Notes: generated by a model not told the origin, from the sequence alone. A stretch of 64,000 nucleotides of DNA from Sphingopyxis sp. TUF1 (GCF_036687315.1 NZ_CP144683.1:2798001-2862000), one strand, 5' to 3'; numbered from the stretch's first letter, positions 8,631 to 17,636 are shown. A program made the numbers and translations.

Positions 8631-9533
8631 TCAGGCGGTCAGGAGGCGCCGGTCGCCGGCGAGCTTCAGCATCGCCTTTTGCAGCTTCTCAAAGGCGCGC
8701 ACCTCGATCTGGCGAACGCGCTCGCGGCTGACGTCATAAACCTGGCTCAGATCCTCCAGCGTCTTGGGATCGTCGGTCAGGCGGCGTTCGGTCAGGATAT
8801 GGCGCTCGCGCTCATTCAGCGTCTCGAGCGCTTCGGTCAGCAGGTCGTGCCGCACGTCGCGCTCCTGCGCCTCGGCGACGCGCTCGTCCTGCAGCGGGCC
8901 TTCGTCGCCCAGCAGATCCTGCCACTGGCTGTCGCCATCCTCGCCCATCGGGACGTTGAGCGAGGTATCGCCGCCCATCGCCATGCGGCGGTTCATGCTG
9001 ACGACTTCTTCCTCGGTGACGCCCAGGTCGGTCGCGATCTTGGCGACATGTTCGGGACTGAGATCGCCGTCCTCGAATGCTTCGAGGTTGTTCTTCATCC
9101 GACGGAGGTTGAAGAACAGCTTTTTCTGCGCCGCGGTGGTGCCCATTTTGACGAGGCTCCACGAACGCAAGATGAATTCCTGGATCGAGGCGCGGATCCA
9201 CCACATCGCATAGGTGGCAAGGCGAAAGCCGCGTTCGGGGTCGAACTTCTTCACGCCTTGCATCAGGCCGATATTGCCCTCGCTGATCAGCTCGCTGACC
9301 GGCAGACCATAGCCGCGATAGCCCATCGCGATCTTCGCCACGAGGCGAAGGTGGCTGGTGACGAGCTGTGCGGCGGCTTCATTGTCGCCATGCTCCTGAA
9401 ACCGCTTGGCGAGCATATATTCCTGCTCGGGCGTCAGAAGGGGGAATTTGCGGATTTCGGCCAGATAGCGGTTCAGGCTCGCCTCACCGCCGAGCGCGGG
9501 TACCACTGCCGGAACATTGCTTTTGTTAGCCAT
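8631..9533 (-). CDS. rpoH: RNA polymerase heat-shock sigma factor (sigma32)
   Basis: A 300-residue sigma70-family protein. Region 2 contains the core-binding/-10 segment (SEGNIGLMQGVKKFDPERGFRLATYAMWWIRASI, in part). The RpoH-box-like block QKKLFFNLRRMK follows. Region 4 ends with the helix-turn-helix DVSRERVRQIEVRAFEKL. The RpoH box and the length identify the heat-shock sigma rather than RpoD. It is 78 bp downstream of rluD, an arrangement common in alphaproteobacteria. A GGGAAG ribosome-binding site precedes the ATG. Alphaproteobacteria often have more than one rpoH; only this one is in view. Confidence 0.96.
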   Translation of the reverse strand: MANKSNVPAVVPALGGEASLNRYLAEIRKFPLLTPEQEYMLAKRFQEHGDNEAAAQLVTSHLRLVAKIAMGYRGYGLPVSELISEGNIGLMQGVKKFDPERGFRLATYAMWWIRASIQEFILRSWSLVKMGTTAAQKKLFFNLRRMKNNLEAFEDGDLSPEHVAKIATDLGVTEEEVVSMNRRMAMGGDTSLNVPMGEDGDSQWQDLLGDEGPLQDERVAEAQERDVRHDLLTEALETLNERERHILTERRLTDDPKTLEDLSQVYDVSRERVRQIEVRAFEKLQKAMLKLAGDRRLLTA

Positions 9534-9611
9534 GGAGAGTGTCTTCCCTAAAACCTGAAATCATCCTGCCGCGGTTGCATCCAGCGGTCAAAATAGATTT
9601 TTATTCGAAAC

Positions 9612-10568
9612 CTAAACGCGCAGTTCATCGAGCAGTTCCCGCATGTCCGCTGGGAGTTCGCTGTCGAGCGCGATCCTGTCACCGGTCACCGGATGAATAA
9701 AGCCCAAATGGGCCGCGTGCAATGCCTGCCGCACGAAATTCCGTGCTTTCAGCACGTCCGACAGCGGCTTTCGGGCGCGACCATAGACCGGGTCGCCGAC
9801 CAGCGGGTGGCCGATATGCGCCATATGGACGCGCACCTGATGCGTCCGGCCGGTTTCCAGCCTACATTCGACCAGCGTCGCGCCCCCCAGCGGTTCGATG
9901 GTGCGATAATGGGTGATCGCATGTTTGCCGCGACCTGCCGCCACGACCGCCATCTTCTTGCGGTTGGTACTCGACCGTCCAAGCGCCGCGTCGACCGTCC
10001 CTTTCGCGGGCATCGGGCGCCCGGTGGTGAGGGCCAAATAACGGCGGTCGATGCTGTGCGCGGCGAATTGCCTCGCTAGTCCCTCGTGCGCCTTGTCATG
10101 CTTGGCGGCGACGATCAGCCCGCTCGTATCCTTGTCGATGCGGTGGACGATCCCCGGCCGCGCGACGCCGCCGATGCCCGACAGTTGCCCCGCGCAATGA
10201 TGGAGCAGCGCGTTGACCATCGTGCCGTCGAGATTGCCCGCGGCGGGATGGACGACCATTCCGGCGGGCTTGTCGACCACGATCAGATGCTCGTCCTCAT
10301 AAGCGATGACGAGGTTCATATCCTGCGCGGTGTTGTGCGCGGGCAGGGGGGCGGGCAGGCGTATCTCGATCGTAGCGGGCGCGGCAGTTTTGGCAGCGGG
10401 ATCCCAGAGCGTTTCTCCGCGCCGGTCGAATACGCGGCCGCGCTTGATCAGGCCCTTCAACCGCTCGCGCGACAGGCTTGGAAGCGCCTCGGCAAGCGCC
10501 CGGTCGAGCCGCAGCCCGGCCGCCGCGTCATCAAGCGTCACGGTCAGTATCTCGTCGTCCCCCAACAT
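9612..10568 (-). CDS. rluD: 23S rRNA pseudouridine synthase (RluA/RluD family)
   Basis: A 318-residue enzyme with an S4 RNA-binding domain (about 10-70, LDRALAEALPSLSRERLKGLI) and a pseudouridine synthase domain with the family signature HRIDKDTSGLIVAAK, catalytic Asp near 145. It probably modifies helix 69 of 23S rRNA, by analogy with RluD; RluC-like specificity cannot be excluded. A longer open frame reaches back to 10781, but that extension is Arg/Pro-rich and crosses an intergenic inverted repeat. The ATG at 10568 matches the family N-terminus and is preferred. Confidence 0.93.
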   Translation of the reverse strand: MLGDDEILTVTLDDAAAGLRLDRALAEALPSLSRERLKGLIKRGRVFDRRGETLWDPAAKTAAPATIEIRLPAPLPAHNTAQDMNLVIAYEDEHLIVVDKPAGMVVHPAAGNLDGTMVNALLHHCAGQLSGIGGVARPGIVHRIDKDTSGLIVAAKHDKAHEGLARQFAAHSIDRRYLALTTGRPMPAKGTVDAALGRSSTNRKKMAVVAAGRGKHAITHYRTIEPLGGATLVECRLETGRTHQVRVHMAHIGHPLVGDPVYGRARKPLSDVLKARNFVRQALHAAHLGFIHPVTGDRIALDSELPADMRELLDELRV

Positions 10569-10633
10569 CGAAGGCGATGTGGTGACAGGCCCCGGGATTA
10601 CAAGTGCGTCGCAAATTTCCAAACCTGCTCGGC

Positions 10634-10705
10634 CATCCCGGCGCAGGCGGAGATCTCGGCCTGGCATCGTCACGCACCGGCGATATCCCGGCCTGCGCCG
10701 GGATG
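10634..10705. repeat. REP-like inverted repeat
   Basis: A perfect 15-bp inverted repeat: CATCCCGGCGCAGGC at 10634-10648 and its complement at 10691-10705. The spacer contains further GATCTC/GATATC-like motifs. It lies in the 269-bp region between rluD and chpT. The motif (cgtcatcccggcg-type) is typical of dispersed bacterial intergenic repeats. It could fold in RNA and end transcription between the divergent genes, though no U-tract follows. Confidence 0.75.
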
Positions 10706-10837
10706 ACGATGGGGAAAGAGACGGACGGGGCAGATTTTGGAGGATATGGTATCGCGCTTGCCCTTTCCCCCTCGGCTGCACTAGGAGCGGCGCACGCCGG
10801 GTAAATCCGGCGGCTGCGCTGGGGAGCCTTTTTATTC

Positions 10838-11482
10838 ATGTCCGACGACCGCGTCGATTTCGCCTCCATGCTGGCCTCGCGCCTGTGTCACGATCTGCTC
10901 AGCCCCGTTGGCGCCTTTGCCAACGGTCTCGAACTGCTCGCCGACGAAAAAGACCCCGAAATGCGGGCGCGTTGCATCGAACTGCTCGAGCAGAGCGCGC
11001 GAACATCGGCGAACAAGCTCAAATTCTTTCGCCTTGCTTTCGGATCGGCGGGCGGTTTCGGCGAACTCGTGCCGCCCGAGGAGGCCAAATCGGCGATCGA
11101 GGGGATCATCGGCGATCGTGCGATCACGCTAAACTGGATGATCGGCGCCGACCCGCTGCCCAAGCCCGCGGTCAAGATCGTCCTCAACCTCGCGCTGCTG
11201 CTCGTCGATGCGCTGGTGCGCGGCGGCCGGCTCGATGTCGGCTGCGAAAAGCAGGGAGAGGGCATCGAAATCGCGCTGCATGTCGAGGCCGAACGAATTT
11301 TCCTCGACGCCGATGTCGAGCGCATATTGGCGGAGGGCGAAGGCGCCAGCCCGATGACCTCGCGCACCGCACCTGCCGTTCTGGTGCAGGCGGTCGCCCG
11401 GCAGAGCGAGGGGACGGTAATGCTGGCGCGCGAAACGCCGACGTCGCTGCTCGTCGGCGCGGTATTGCGCGGCCGCGGGTAA
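10838..11482 (+). CDS. chpT: Histidine phosphotransferase ChpT
   Basis: A 214-residue protein of the ChpT type: a dimeric, kinase-like phosphotransferase that passes phosphate from CckA to CtrA and CpdR in Caulobacter. The N-terminal helix carries the phosphoacceptor His18 in ASRLCHDLLSPVGAFANGLELL. The C-terminal part resembles a degenerate ATPase domain (KPAVKIVLNLALLLVDALVRGG) without G-box motifs. It is the first gene of a run with cheA, 64 bp downstream, an unusual link between the cell-cycle relay and chemotaxis. A CckA candidate lies 16 kb away in the same window. Confidence 0.92.
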   Translation: MSDDRVDFASMLASRLCHDLLSPVGAFANGLELLADEKDPEMRARCIELLEQSARTSANKLKFFRLAFGSAGGFGELVPPEEAKSAIEGIIGDRAITLNWMIGADPLPKPAVKIVLNLALLLVDALVRGGRLDVGCEKQGEGIEIALHVEAERIFLDADVERILAEGEGASPMTSRTAPAVLVQAVARQSEGTVMLARETPTSLLVGAVLRGRG

Positions 11483-11546
11483 AGCCACTTTTAACCATTG
11501 TCGGCCATGGTGACGCTTCACGTTTCTGGGGCGCGCCGGTACCATA

Positions 11547-13943
11547 ATGGACGATTTGCTGAACGACTTTCTGGCCGAAACGGTCGAAATCCTGTCCGAC
11601 GCGAGCGGGGCGATCGTGGCGTGGGAGGCCGATCCGGCTGACCGGGCGCAGCTCGACGCGATTTTTCGGTTCGTCCACACGATCAAGGGCAGTTCGGGGT
11701 TTCTCTCGCTGCCGCGGGTGACGGCACTTGCCCATGCCGCCGAGGACGCGCTCGATCAGGTGCGCCGCGGCAATCGCACCGCTGATGCCGCGCTGGTTTC
11801 GGCCGTTCTGGGCATCGTCGACCGGCTGAATATTCTTTGCGCGGCGCTGGGGCAGGAAGGCATCGAACCCGCCGGCGACGACAGCGATGTGATCGGCGCG
11901 CTGTCGGTGCGGGAGCGGCCAGAATCCGCGGGGCCGCCCGCGGCGGTTGCAGGCGTGCCGCTCCGCCGCGAAGAGGATGTGGGCACCGACCTGAACGGCT
12001 GGCGGTCGATCCGTGTGCCGCTGCCGCTGCTCGACAGCGTGATGACCGGCGTCACCGACATTGTACTGGCGCGGAACGAATTTGCCCGGATGCTGCGCGA
12101 ATCGGGTGCCGACAGCGCGACAATCGCTGCGTTTGATCGCTTGTCGGATTCGATCGCGGGGATGCGGCAATCAGTCAGCCAGATGCGGATGCAACGCATC
12201 GACAAATTGTTCGCGCCGCTGCCGCGCATCGTTCGCGACCTGGCGCAGGATCTGGGCAAGAAAGTCGCGTTCCAGATGAGCGGCGGCGAGGTTGAACTCG
12301 ACCGCGAAATGATGGAAAATATCCGCGATCCGCTGATCCACATCGTCCGCAACGCGATCGATCATGGCATTGAGACGCTGGACGACCGGGTCGCGGCGGG
12401 CAAGGAGATTACCGCGACGATCTCGGTCGCCGCGCGCCAGTCGGGTAACCAGATCGAAATCGAGGTGCGTGACGATGGGCGCGGCCTGTCGCCCGACGCG
12501 CTGGTTGCGAAAGCGATTGCGTCGCGCCTGATGACTGCGGCCGATGCGCGGGCGCTGTCGCCCAAGGAAAAGCTTGAGCTCATATTCCGTCCCGGTTTTT
12601 CCACCGCGGCAAAGATTACCTCGGTTTCGGGCCGCGGCGTCGGCATGGACATCGTCAAGGCCAATGTCGAGAAGATCGGCGGCATCGTCGAACTGCGCAA
12701 CGACGAAGGTCGCGGGCTATCGATCCTGCTCCGCGTGCCGATGACGCTGACGATCATTTCGGGGCTGATGGTGCGCGCCGCGGGGCAATATTTCGCGATC
12801 CCGCGCGGCGCGGTGCGCGAAATCCTGCTCGAAAGCGGCGATACGGTGCGCATCGACCGCGTCGGCGGCGGCGAATTGGCGACGGTGCGCGGCGAGCAAT
12901 TCCCGCTTCTGCGCCTGGAAACCGTCCTTGGCTGCGCGCGTGGTATCGACGACGATGTCGACGACCGTGCGCTGGTCATCGTGCGGCCGGGGCAGGGGCA
13001 AAGCTATGCGCTGAGCGTCGCCGCGATCCACGACCATGAAGAACTGGTGATCAAGCCTGCGGCGCCGATGATCATGGCGACGGGGCTTTATGCGGGAACG
13101 ACGCTGCCCGATAACGGCCGCCCGGTTTTGCTCCTCGACGTGCAGGGCCTGCTCGCGGTGGCCGGGATCGACGCCAGCGAAGCGGGGCGCAACAAGGACG
13201 GGCTGGCCGACGCCGAAGCCGATGCGCTCGCGTCGCGCAATGCCACGCAGCTGCTCCTGTTCCGCGACACCGATGGGCGGATGCGCGGCATTCACCTGTC
13301 GGTGATCGAGCGCGTCGAGGATGTTCCGACCAATGCGCTGTTCGAAAGCGCAGGGCGCGTGCAGGCACAGATCGGTGAGGAGATTTTCCCGGTTCATGCC
13401 GCCAAGCCCCCGGCCGGGGATGGAAACATCAAGCTTTTGCGCCTCCACGATGGCCGCGCGGTGCTTTGTTACCCGATCGCCGAAGTGATCGACATCGTGC
13501 GCTTGCCCGACGCGATCCAGCCTTCGGCGGCGCCCGGATTGATCGCCGGCCTCGTCCTTGTCGGGGGCGAACCGGTCGAGCTGATCGATCCTTTCTGGCT
13601 GATGGAGCAACACTCGGCCGGAACGCAAGCGCCGGGGCCGCGCGAGCCGCTATGCCACCTGACCGACGATCACGACGGCTGGGGCGCCAATTTCCTGGCG
13701 CCGATCCTGCGTAGTGCGGGGTACCGCGTGACGGCCCCGGGCGAGGAGGCGGACGAAATGCCTGACCTGCTCCTCTGCCTGTCCGACGACAGCGGCGCGT
13801 GCGACCATTTCGGCGAGGTGCCGGTGATCCGTCTGCGTTCGTCGGTGGCCGCCACCGCGCCCGATGACCACAGCGTCTATCGTTACGACCGCGAGGCGTT
13901 GCTCGCCGCGATGCGCCGCCGCGTCGGGGGGACAAGGCCATGA
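11547..13943 (+). CDS. cheA: Chemotaxis histidine kinase CheA, atypical architecture
   Basis: A 798-residue kinase. The P1 Hpt domain (1-105) has phosphoacceptor His44 in FVHTIKGSSGFL. No recognisable P2 CheY-binding domain separates it from the P3 dimerisation helices (about 150-230). P4 has N-box HIVRNAIDHGIE, G1 DDGRGL, F-box RPGFSTA and G2 GRGVGMDIV. P5 is a CheW-like domain (about 400-540). A second CheW-like region follows (about 560-690), then a 100-residue C-terminal segment (GWGANFLAPILRSAGYRVT...) that looks like a degenerate receiver fold. The stop overlaps the cheW start (ATGA). It phosphorylates CheY and CheB in the same operon. Confidence 0.94.
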   Translation: MDDLLNDFLAETVEILSDASGAIVAWEADPADRAQLDAIFRFVHTIKGSSGFLSLPRVTALAHAAEDALDQVRRGNRTADAALVSAVLGIVDRLNILCAALGQEGIEPAGDDSDVIGALSVRERPESAGPPAAVAGVPLRREEDVGTDLNGWRSIRVPLPLLDSVMTGVTDIVLARNEFARMLRESGADSATIAAFDRLSDSIAGMRQSVSQMRMQRIDKLFAPLPRIVRDLAQDLGKKVAFQMSGGEVELDREMMENIRDPLIHIVRNAIDHGIETLDDRVAAGKEITATISVAARQSGNQIEIEVRDDGRGLSPDALVAKAIASRLMTAADARALSPKEKLELIFRPGFSTAAKITSVSGRGVGMDIVKANVEKIGGIVELRNDEGRGLSILLRVPMTLTIISGLMVRAAGQYFAIPRGAVREILLESGDTVRIDRVGGGELATVRGEQFPLLRLETVLGCARGIDDDVDDRALVIVRPGQGQSYALSVAAIHDHEELVIKPAAPMIMATGLYAGTTLPDNGRPVLLLDVQGLLAVAGIDASEAGRNKDGLADAEADALASRNATQLLLFRDTDGRMRGIHLSVIERVEDVPTNALFESAGRVQAQIGEEIFPVHAAKPPAGDGNIKLLRLHDGRAVLCYPIAEVIDIVRLPDAIQPSAAPGLIAGLVLVGGEPVELIDPFWLMEQHSAGTQAPGPREPLCHLTDDHDGWGANFLAPILRSAGYRVTAPGEEADEMPDLLLCLSDDSGACDHFGEVPVIRLRSSVAATAPDDHSVYRYDREALLAAMRRRVGGTRP

Positions 13944-14377
13944 TGGATAAACTCTATCTGATCGCGCGCATCGCCGACACCCGCGTTGCCCTGCGCAGCC
14001 GGACGATTCATTCGGTCGTAACCGTAGGCGCGCCGGTCGAGGTTCCGGCGGCGCCGCCGCATGTCGCAGGGCTGTTCGCCCTCCGCAGCCGTGTGTTCAC
14101 GCTGATCGATCCGCATGTCGTCATCGGTCTGCCACCGGTGCCCGTTGCCGCCGGTCAGCGCGTGATCGTGATAGAGGTTGCCGAGCATGGCTACGCGCTG
14201 CTTGCCGACGAAATCGAAGATGTCTGCTTCATCGACGCGCCCGAAACGCGCGTTGCCGCAAAATTGCTTCCGGGCTGGGCGCGCGTGGCTCACGCAATGA
14301 TCGAGCATGACGGCGCTTCGCTGCTCGTCGTCGATCCATCGCATCTCATTCATATGCCAAGCTTAAAGGCAGCATGA
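13940..14377 (+). CDS. cheW: CheW-like coupling protein
   Basis: A 145-residue single CheW-like domain: strands LYLIARIADTRVAL, then GLFALRSRVFTLIDPHVVIGL, RVIVIEVAEHGYALLADEI and a C-terminal strand SLLVVDPSHLI. CheW couples CheA to chemoreceptors. It is shorter and more divergent than E. coli CheW but lies translationally coupled between cheA and cheY. The ATGATGG start gives two adjacent ATG codons; the first overlaps the cheA stop by 4 bp. No receptor gene is present nearby, so its partners must be encoded elsewhere. Confidence 0.9.
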   Translation: MMDKLYLIARIADTRVALRSRTIHSVVTVGAPVEVPAAPPHVAGLFALRSRVFTLIDPHVVIGLPPVPVAAGQRVIVIEVAEHGYALLADEIEDVCFIDAPETRVAAKLLPGWARVAHAMIEHDGASLLVVDPSHLIHMPSLKAA

Positions 14378-14452
14378 CTCGTGCCGTTTATTAACGCGCT
14401 GGACACGTCTTGTCCGTAACATGGCCGCATCCCGGGGCTCGGAGTTAGTTTG

Positions 14453-14827
14453 ATGTCGAAATCCTGTCTGGTCGTCGATGACAGCAAAGTCATTCGCAAG
14501 GTTGCGCGCCATATTCTTGAAAGCATGTCCTTTGCCGTCGAGGAGGCCGCCGATGGACAGGAGGCGTTAACCTATTGCCGCGCGAATCGCCCCGACGTGA
14601 TCCTGCTCGACTGGAATATGCCGGTAATGAGCGGCATGGAATTTCTGGGGGCATTCAACGATCTGGATTACGGCCACGAAGAGCGTCCGCGCGTCGTTTT
14701 CTGCACCACCGAAAACAGCATCGATCATATCCGTGCCGCGATCGAAGCCGGCGCGGACGAATATGTGATGAAGCCGTTCGATCGCGAAACGCTCGAAGGA
14801 AAGCTGCAACTCGTCGGCATCGCCTGA
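14453..14827 (+). CDS. cheY: CheY-like single-domain response regulator
   Basis: A 124-residue stand-alone receiver domain. The acidic pocket VVDDS, the phosphoacceptor Asp53 in ILLDWNMPVMSGMEF, the Thr in FCTTEN and the Lys in YVMKPFD are all present, so it should be phosphorylatable by CheA. There is no output domain. It likely acts on the flagellar motor or as a phosphate sink. The ATG at 14453 follows GGAG; a TTG one codon earlier is less likely. It lies 75 bp after cheW and 18 bp before cheB. Confidence 0.93.
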   Translation: MSKSCLVVDDSKVIRKVARHILESMSFAVEEAADGQEALTYCRANRPDVILLDWNMPVMSGMEFLGAFNDLDYGHEERPRVVFCTTENSIDHIRAAIEAGADEYVMKPFDRETLEGKLQLVGIA

Positions 14828-14845
14828 CGCAAGGGGGCCGGCTCG

Positions 14846-15958
14846 ATGGCGCTTGCGCAAACACTGATCTCCGATCCGGATCCGCCCGCGCGGACGGTGC
14901 GGGTGATGCTGGTCGACGACAGCCTCGTCGTCCGCAGCATCCTTGAACGGATCGTCGAGCAGCGCGCCGGCCTTCATGTCTGTGCATCGGTCGCCTCGGC
15001 GCAGGATGCGCTCGACTATCTGGCGCGCGAACCCGTCGACGTTGTCGTCCTCGACATCGAAATGCCCGGGATGAACGGTATCGACGCGCTGCCGCACATA
15101 TTGGAGCGCGCGGCGCGGGCGCGCGTGCTCATCCTGTCGTCGAACTGCATCGAGGGCGGGCCCGCGGCGATCGACGCGCTGGCGCTCGGAGCAAGCGATA
15201 CTTTGGCAAAGCCCGGGCGCGGCAGCTTTTCCGGCCGTTTTGCCGAGGTGCTGACCGAGCGTATCCTGACTCTGGGCAACCAGCAGGAGTTTCCCGCGCC
15301 TGTCCCCGTCGCGCAGCGCCGCGCGCCAGCGCCCGTCTCGATGGTCGTCGATACCGACCAGCCCATCGAATGTATTGCGGTTGCCGCATCGACCGGCGGC
15401 ATCCCCGCCTTTACCAATTTCCTCGCCAACCTCGACGCACGGGTGACGGCACCGATCCTGCTGACGCAGCATCTGCCCGATGCGTTCATGGAGTTTTACG
15501 CGCGGCAGATCGCGATAATGACGACGCGGCGCGTGCATGTCGCGGCCGCCGGCATGGCAGTCGAGCCGGGGCATATCTATCTGGCGCCGGGCGACGCACA
15601 TCTGCTGGTCATCGCAAATGGCGCGCGCCGCGAAATAGCGCTCGACCGCCGTCCGGTCGACAATGGCTGCTGTCCGTCGGCCGATCCGATGCTCGATTCG
15701 GTTGCCGAGACCTATGGCAAGGGCGGTGTTGCCGTGATTTTGAGCGGCATGGGGCGCGATGGCGCTGTGGGGGCGGCGCGGCTCAAATCGGCCGGAGGCA
15801 CCGTTTTTGCCCAAGCCCCCGAAAGCTGTGTCATCTGGGGAATGCCGGGCGCCGTGGTGAAGTCGGGGATTGCCGCCGCGACGCTGAATCCCGACGCAAT
15901 CGCGTTGATGCTCAGCAGCTTCCTGCCCGGGCGTACGCAGGGGCGGAGGCGGTCATGA
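14846..15958 (+). CDS. cheB: Protein-glutamate methylesterase/glutaminase CheB
   Basis: A 370-residue receiver-esterase. The receiver has MLVDDS and phosphoacceptor Asp70 in VVLDIEMPGMNG. The C-terminal methylesterase contains Ser182 in AASTGG, His in LTQHLP (about 209) and Asp in SGMGRDG, the complete catalytic triad. It removes methyl groups from chemoreceptors, and phosphorylation by CheA activates it. An AAGGGGG ribosome-binding site precedes the ATG. Its stop overlaps the cheR start by 3 bp, so the opposing methyltransferase and methylesterase are co-translated. Confidence 0.95.
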   Translation: MALAQTLISDPDPPARTVRVMLVDDSLVVRSILERIVEQRAGLHVCASVASAQDALDYLAREPVDVVVLDIEMPGMNGIDALPHILERAARARVLILSSNCIEGGPAAIDALALGASDTLAKPGRGSFSGRFAEVLTERILTLGNQQEFPAPVPVAQRRAPAPVSMVVDTDQPIECIAVAASTGGIPAFTNFLANLDARVTAPILLTQHLPDAFMEFYARQIAIMTTRRVHVAAAGMAVEPGHIYLAPGDAHLLVIANGARREIALDRRPVDNGCCPSADPMLDSVAETYGKGGVAVILSGMGRDGAVGAARLKSAGGTVFAQAPESCVIWGMPGAVVKSGIAAATLNPDAIALMLSSFLPGRTQGRRRS

Positions 15959-16827
15959 TGGGATCGGGCGCCAGCGAATCGGCATATCGCGTGCTGATGG
16001 GGGTGCTCGAATCGCGGACCGGCCAGACGCTGTCGCCAAGCCGGATCTGGCGGATCGAAATGTCGCTTAAGCCGGTGATGCAACGGCACGGCATCGCCGA
16101 TCTCGACGCGCTGGTTGCCGCGCTGGTGACGTCGACGAGCCGCCAACTGCTCGACGATACGGTCGATGCGATGCTCAACAACGAAACTTTTTTCTATCGC
16201 GAACATAGTGTGTTCGACGATATTGCTGTGAACGCACTTGAAAAATTGCGGACGATCAACGCCGACCGTCGGCGGCTCACCATCTGGCATTGCGGCGTTT
16301 CGACGGGCCAGGAAGCCTATTCGATGGCGATGCTGATTGCCGAACAGGGCGCGAAATGGGCTGGATGGCAAGTGGACATTGTCGGCACCGACGTCAGCCA
16401 TCAGGCGATCGGCCGTGCGCGCGTCGGCCTCTACAGCCAGTTCGAAATTCAGCGCGGGCTGCCGGTACAGCGGATGGTGCGCTGGTTCGACCAGACCGAG
16501 GGCGGCTGGCTCGCCAAGGCGGATCTGCGCCGCCGGATCGATTTTTCGGTGCAGAATATGCTGATCGACCGGCCGCCGCTCGCGTCGCCCGCCGACCTTA
16601 TCTTCTGCCGCAACCTGCTGCTCTATTTCTCCCTGCCAATGCGGCAAAAGGCGTTTGCGCGGCTGCGCGCGGTGGCGGCGCCGCACAGCTTTCTCGTGCT
16701 TGGCGCGGGCGAAACCGTACTGGGCCAGACCGACCAATTCGTCGCCAGCCCGCGGCTCCGTGGCCTCTACGAACCCGCCGACCAGACCGTGCGGCGCATC
16801 GACCCGGCGCGACCGATCGCCGCTTGA
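15955..16827 (+). CDS. cheR: Chemoreceptor methyltransferase CheR
   Basis: A 290-residue SAM-dependent methyltransferase that modifies receptor glutamates. The N-terminal helical CheR_N domain (about 10-85, including NNETFFYREHSVFDDI) precedes the Rossmann methyltransferase part, with HCGVSTGQEAYSMAML as the SAM-binding segment, VDIVGTDVSHQAIGRAR, and LIFCRNLLLYF. The usual WSAACSTGEEPYS motif is present in a varied form. The start at 15955 overlaps cheB (ATGATG). It ends the signalling operon; the next gene encodes a peptidoglycan amidase. Confidence 0.94.
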   Translation: MMGSGASESAYRVLMGVLESRTGQTLSPSRIWRIEMSLKPVMQRHGIADLDALVAALVTSTSRQLLDDTVDAMLNNETFFYREHSVFDDIAVNALEKLRTINADRRRLTIWHCGVSTGQEAYSMAMLIAEQGAKWAGWQVDIVGTDVSHQAIGRARVGLYSQFEIQRGLPVQRMVRWFDQTEGGWLAKADLRRRIDFSVQNMLIDRPPLASPADLIFCRNLLLYFSLPMRQKAFARLRAVAAPHSFLVLGAGETVLGQTDQFVASPRLRGLYEPADQTVRRIDPARPIAA

Positions 16828-16894
16828 CCTTGCTTTTTGTGCCCCGCTGGCGCAAGCGACGGACGGGCAGCCAGAGGACGGGCCAAAGAAGCGC

Positions 16895-17584
16895 ATGAGC
16901 GATTTTATCGAACGCTGGTCTCCCAATTTCGATGAGCGCGCGCTCCCCGTTTCGATGATCGTCCTGCATTACACCGGTATGAAGTCTGGTGCCGAAGCCA
17001 TTGATCGGCTTGCCGATCCCGCGGCAAAAGTGTCCGCCCACTATGTCGTCGGCGAGGATGGCCAGATCATCCAAATGGTGCCCGAGGACAAGCGCGCGTG
17101 GCACGCGGGCCAATCGCACTGGCGCGGCGTCAGCGACATCAACTCGGCGAGTATCGGGATCGAAATCGTCAATCCGGGGCATGAGCATGGTTATGTGCCG
17201 TTCCCCGATCCGCAGATCGCCTCGGTCGTGCGGCTCGTCCATCTCGTCAAGGATCGCCATGCGATCACGCGCGGCAATGTCGTCGGCCATTCGGACGTCG
17301 CGCCCACGCGCAAGCAGGATCCGGGCGAGTTGTTTCCGTGGGAGGAACTTGCGCGCCGCCGCCTCGCGCTGCCGCGGCCGACCAAGAAGCTGACCGATCC
17401 GCTGTGGACCGACGCGGGTTTCCTTCTGGCGCTCGAACGCTTTGGCTATGATGTGACCGACGGTTTTGCGGCGACAGTCGCTTTCCAGCGACGCTTTCGC
17501 CCAGAACTGATCGACGGGACGATCGACGGTGAATGCCGGGCGATCCTGCTGGCGCTACTGTTACCGCAGCCCGAGGGGAATTGA
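16895..17584 (+). CDS. N-acetylmuramoyl-L-alanine amidase (AmiD/AmpD-like)
   Basis: A 229-residue Amidase_2 enzyme that cuts the bond between N-acetylmuramic acid and L-alanine. The first zinc histidine is in VLHYTGM. The second lies in VVGHSDVAPTRKQDPGELFPW, which also holds the third ligand Asp and the catalytic Lys. A C-terminal PG_binding_1-like domain (FGYDVTDGFAATVAFQRRFRPE) follows, as in AmiD. No signal peptide is visible, so it may act in the cytoplasm on recycled muropeptides or use another route. The open frame extends upstream into cheR, but MSDFIERW with a purine-rich leader is the sensible start. Confidence 0.9.
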   Translation: MSDFIERWSPNFDERALPVSMIVLHYTGMKSGAEAIDRLADPAAKVSAHYVVGEDGQIIQMVPEDKRAWHAGQSHWRGVSDINSASIGIEIVNPGHEHGYVPFPDPQIASVVRLVHLVKDRHAITRGNVVGHSDVAPTRKQDPGELFPWEELARRRLALPRPTKKLTDPLWTDAGFLLALERFGYDVTDGFAATVAFQRRFRPELIDGTIDGECRAILLALLLPQPEGN

Positions 17585-17624
17585 GCGGCCTCTACATTCA
17601 CTCGCCATTCCCCGTCATTCGCGC

Positions 17625-17630
17625 TATACT
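17625..17630 (+). promoter_or_regulatory. -10 box for RNase P RNA
   Basis: TATACT at 17625-17630 lies seven bases before the expected 5' end of rnpB, at the right distance for a sigma70 -10 element. A -35 element is only weakly matched (TCGCCA near 17602). Confidence 0.55.
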
Positions 17631-17636
17631 CGCCGC

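Noticed and set aside
10569..10781. N-terminal extension of the pseudouridine synthase
   Set aside because: It crosses an intergenic inverted repeat and does not fit the family N-terminus.
14362..14394. TTAA motifs before cheY considered as a CtrA site
   Set aside because: The two TTAA half-sites are not 7 bp apart, so they do not match TTAA-N7-TTAA.
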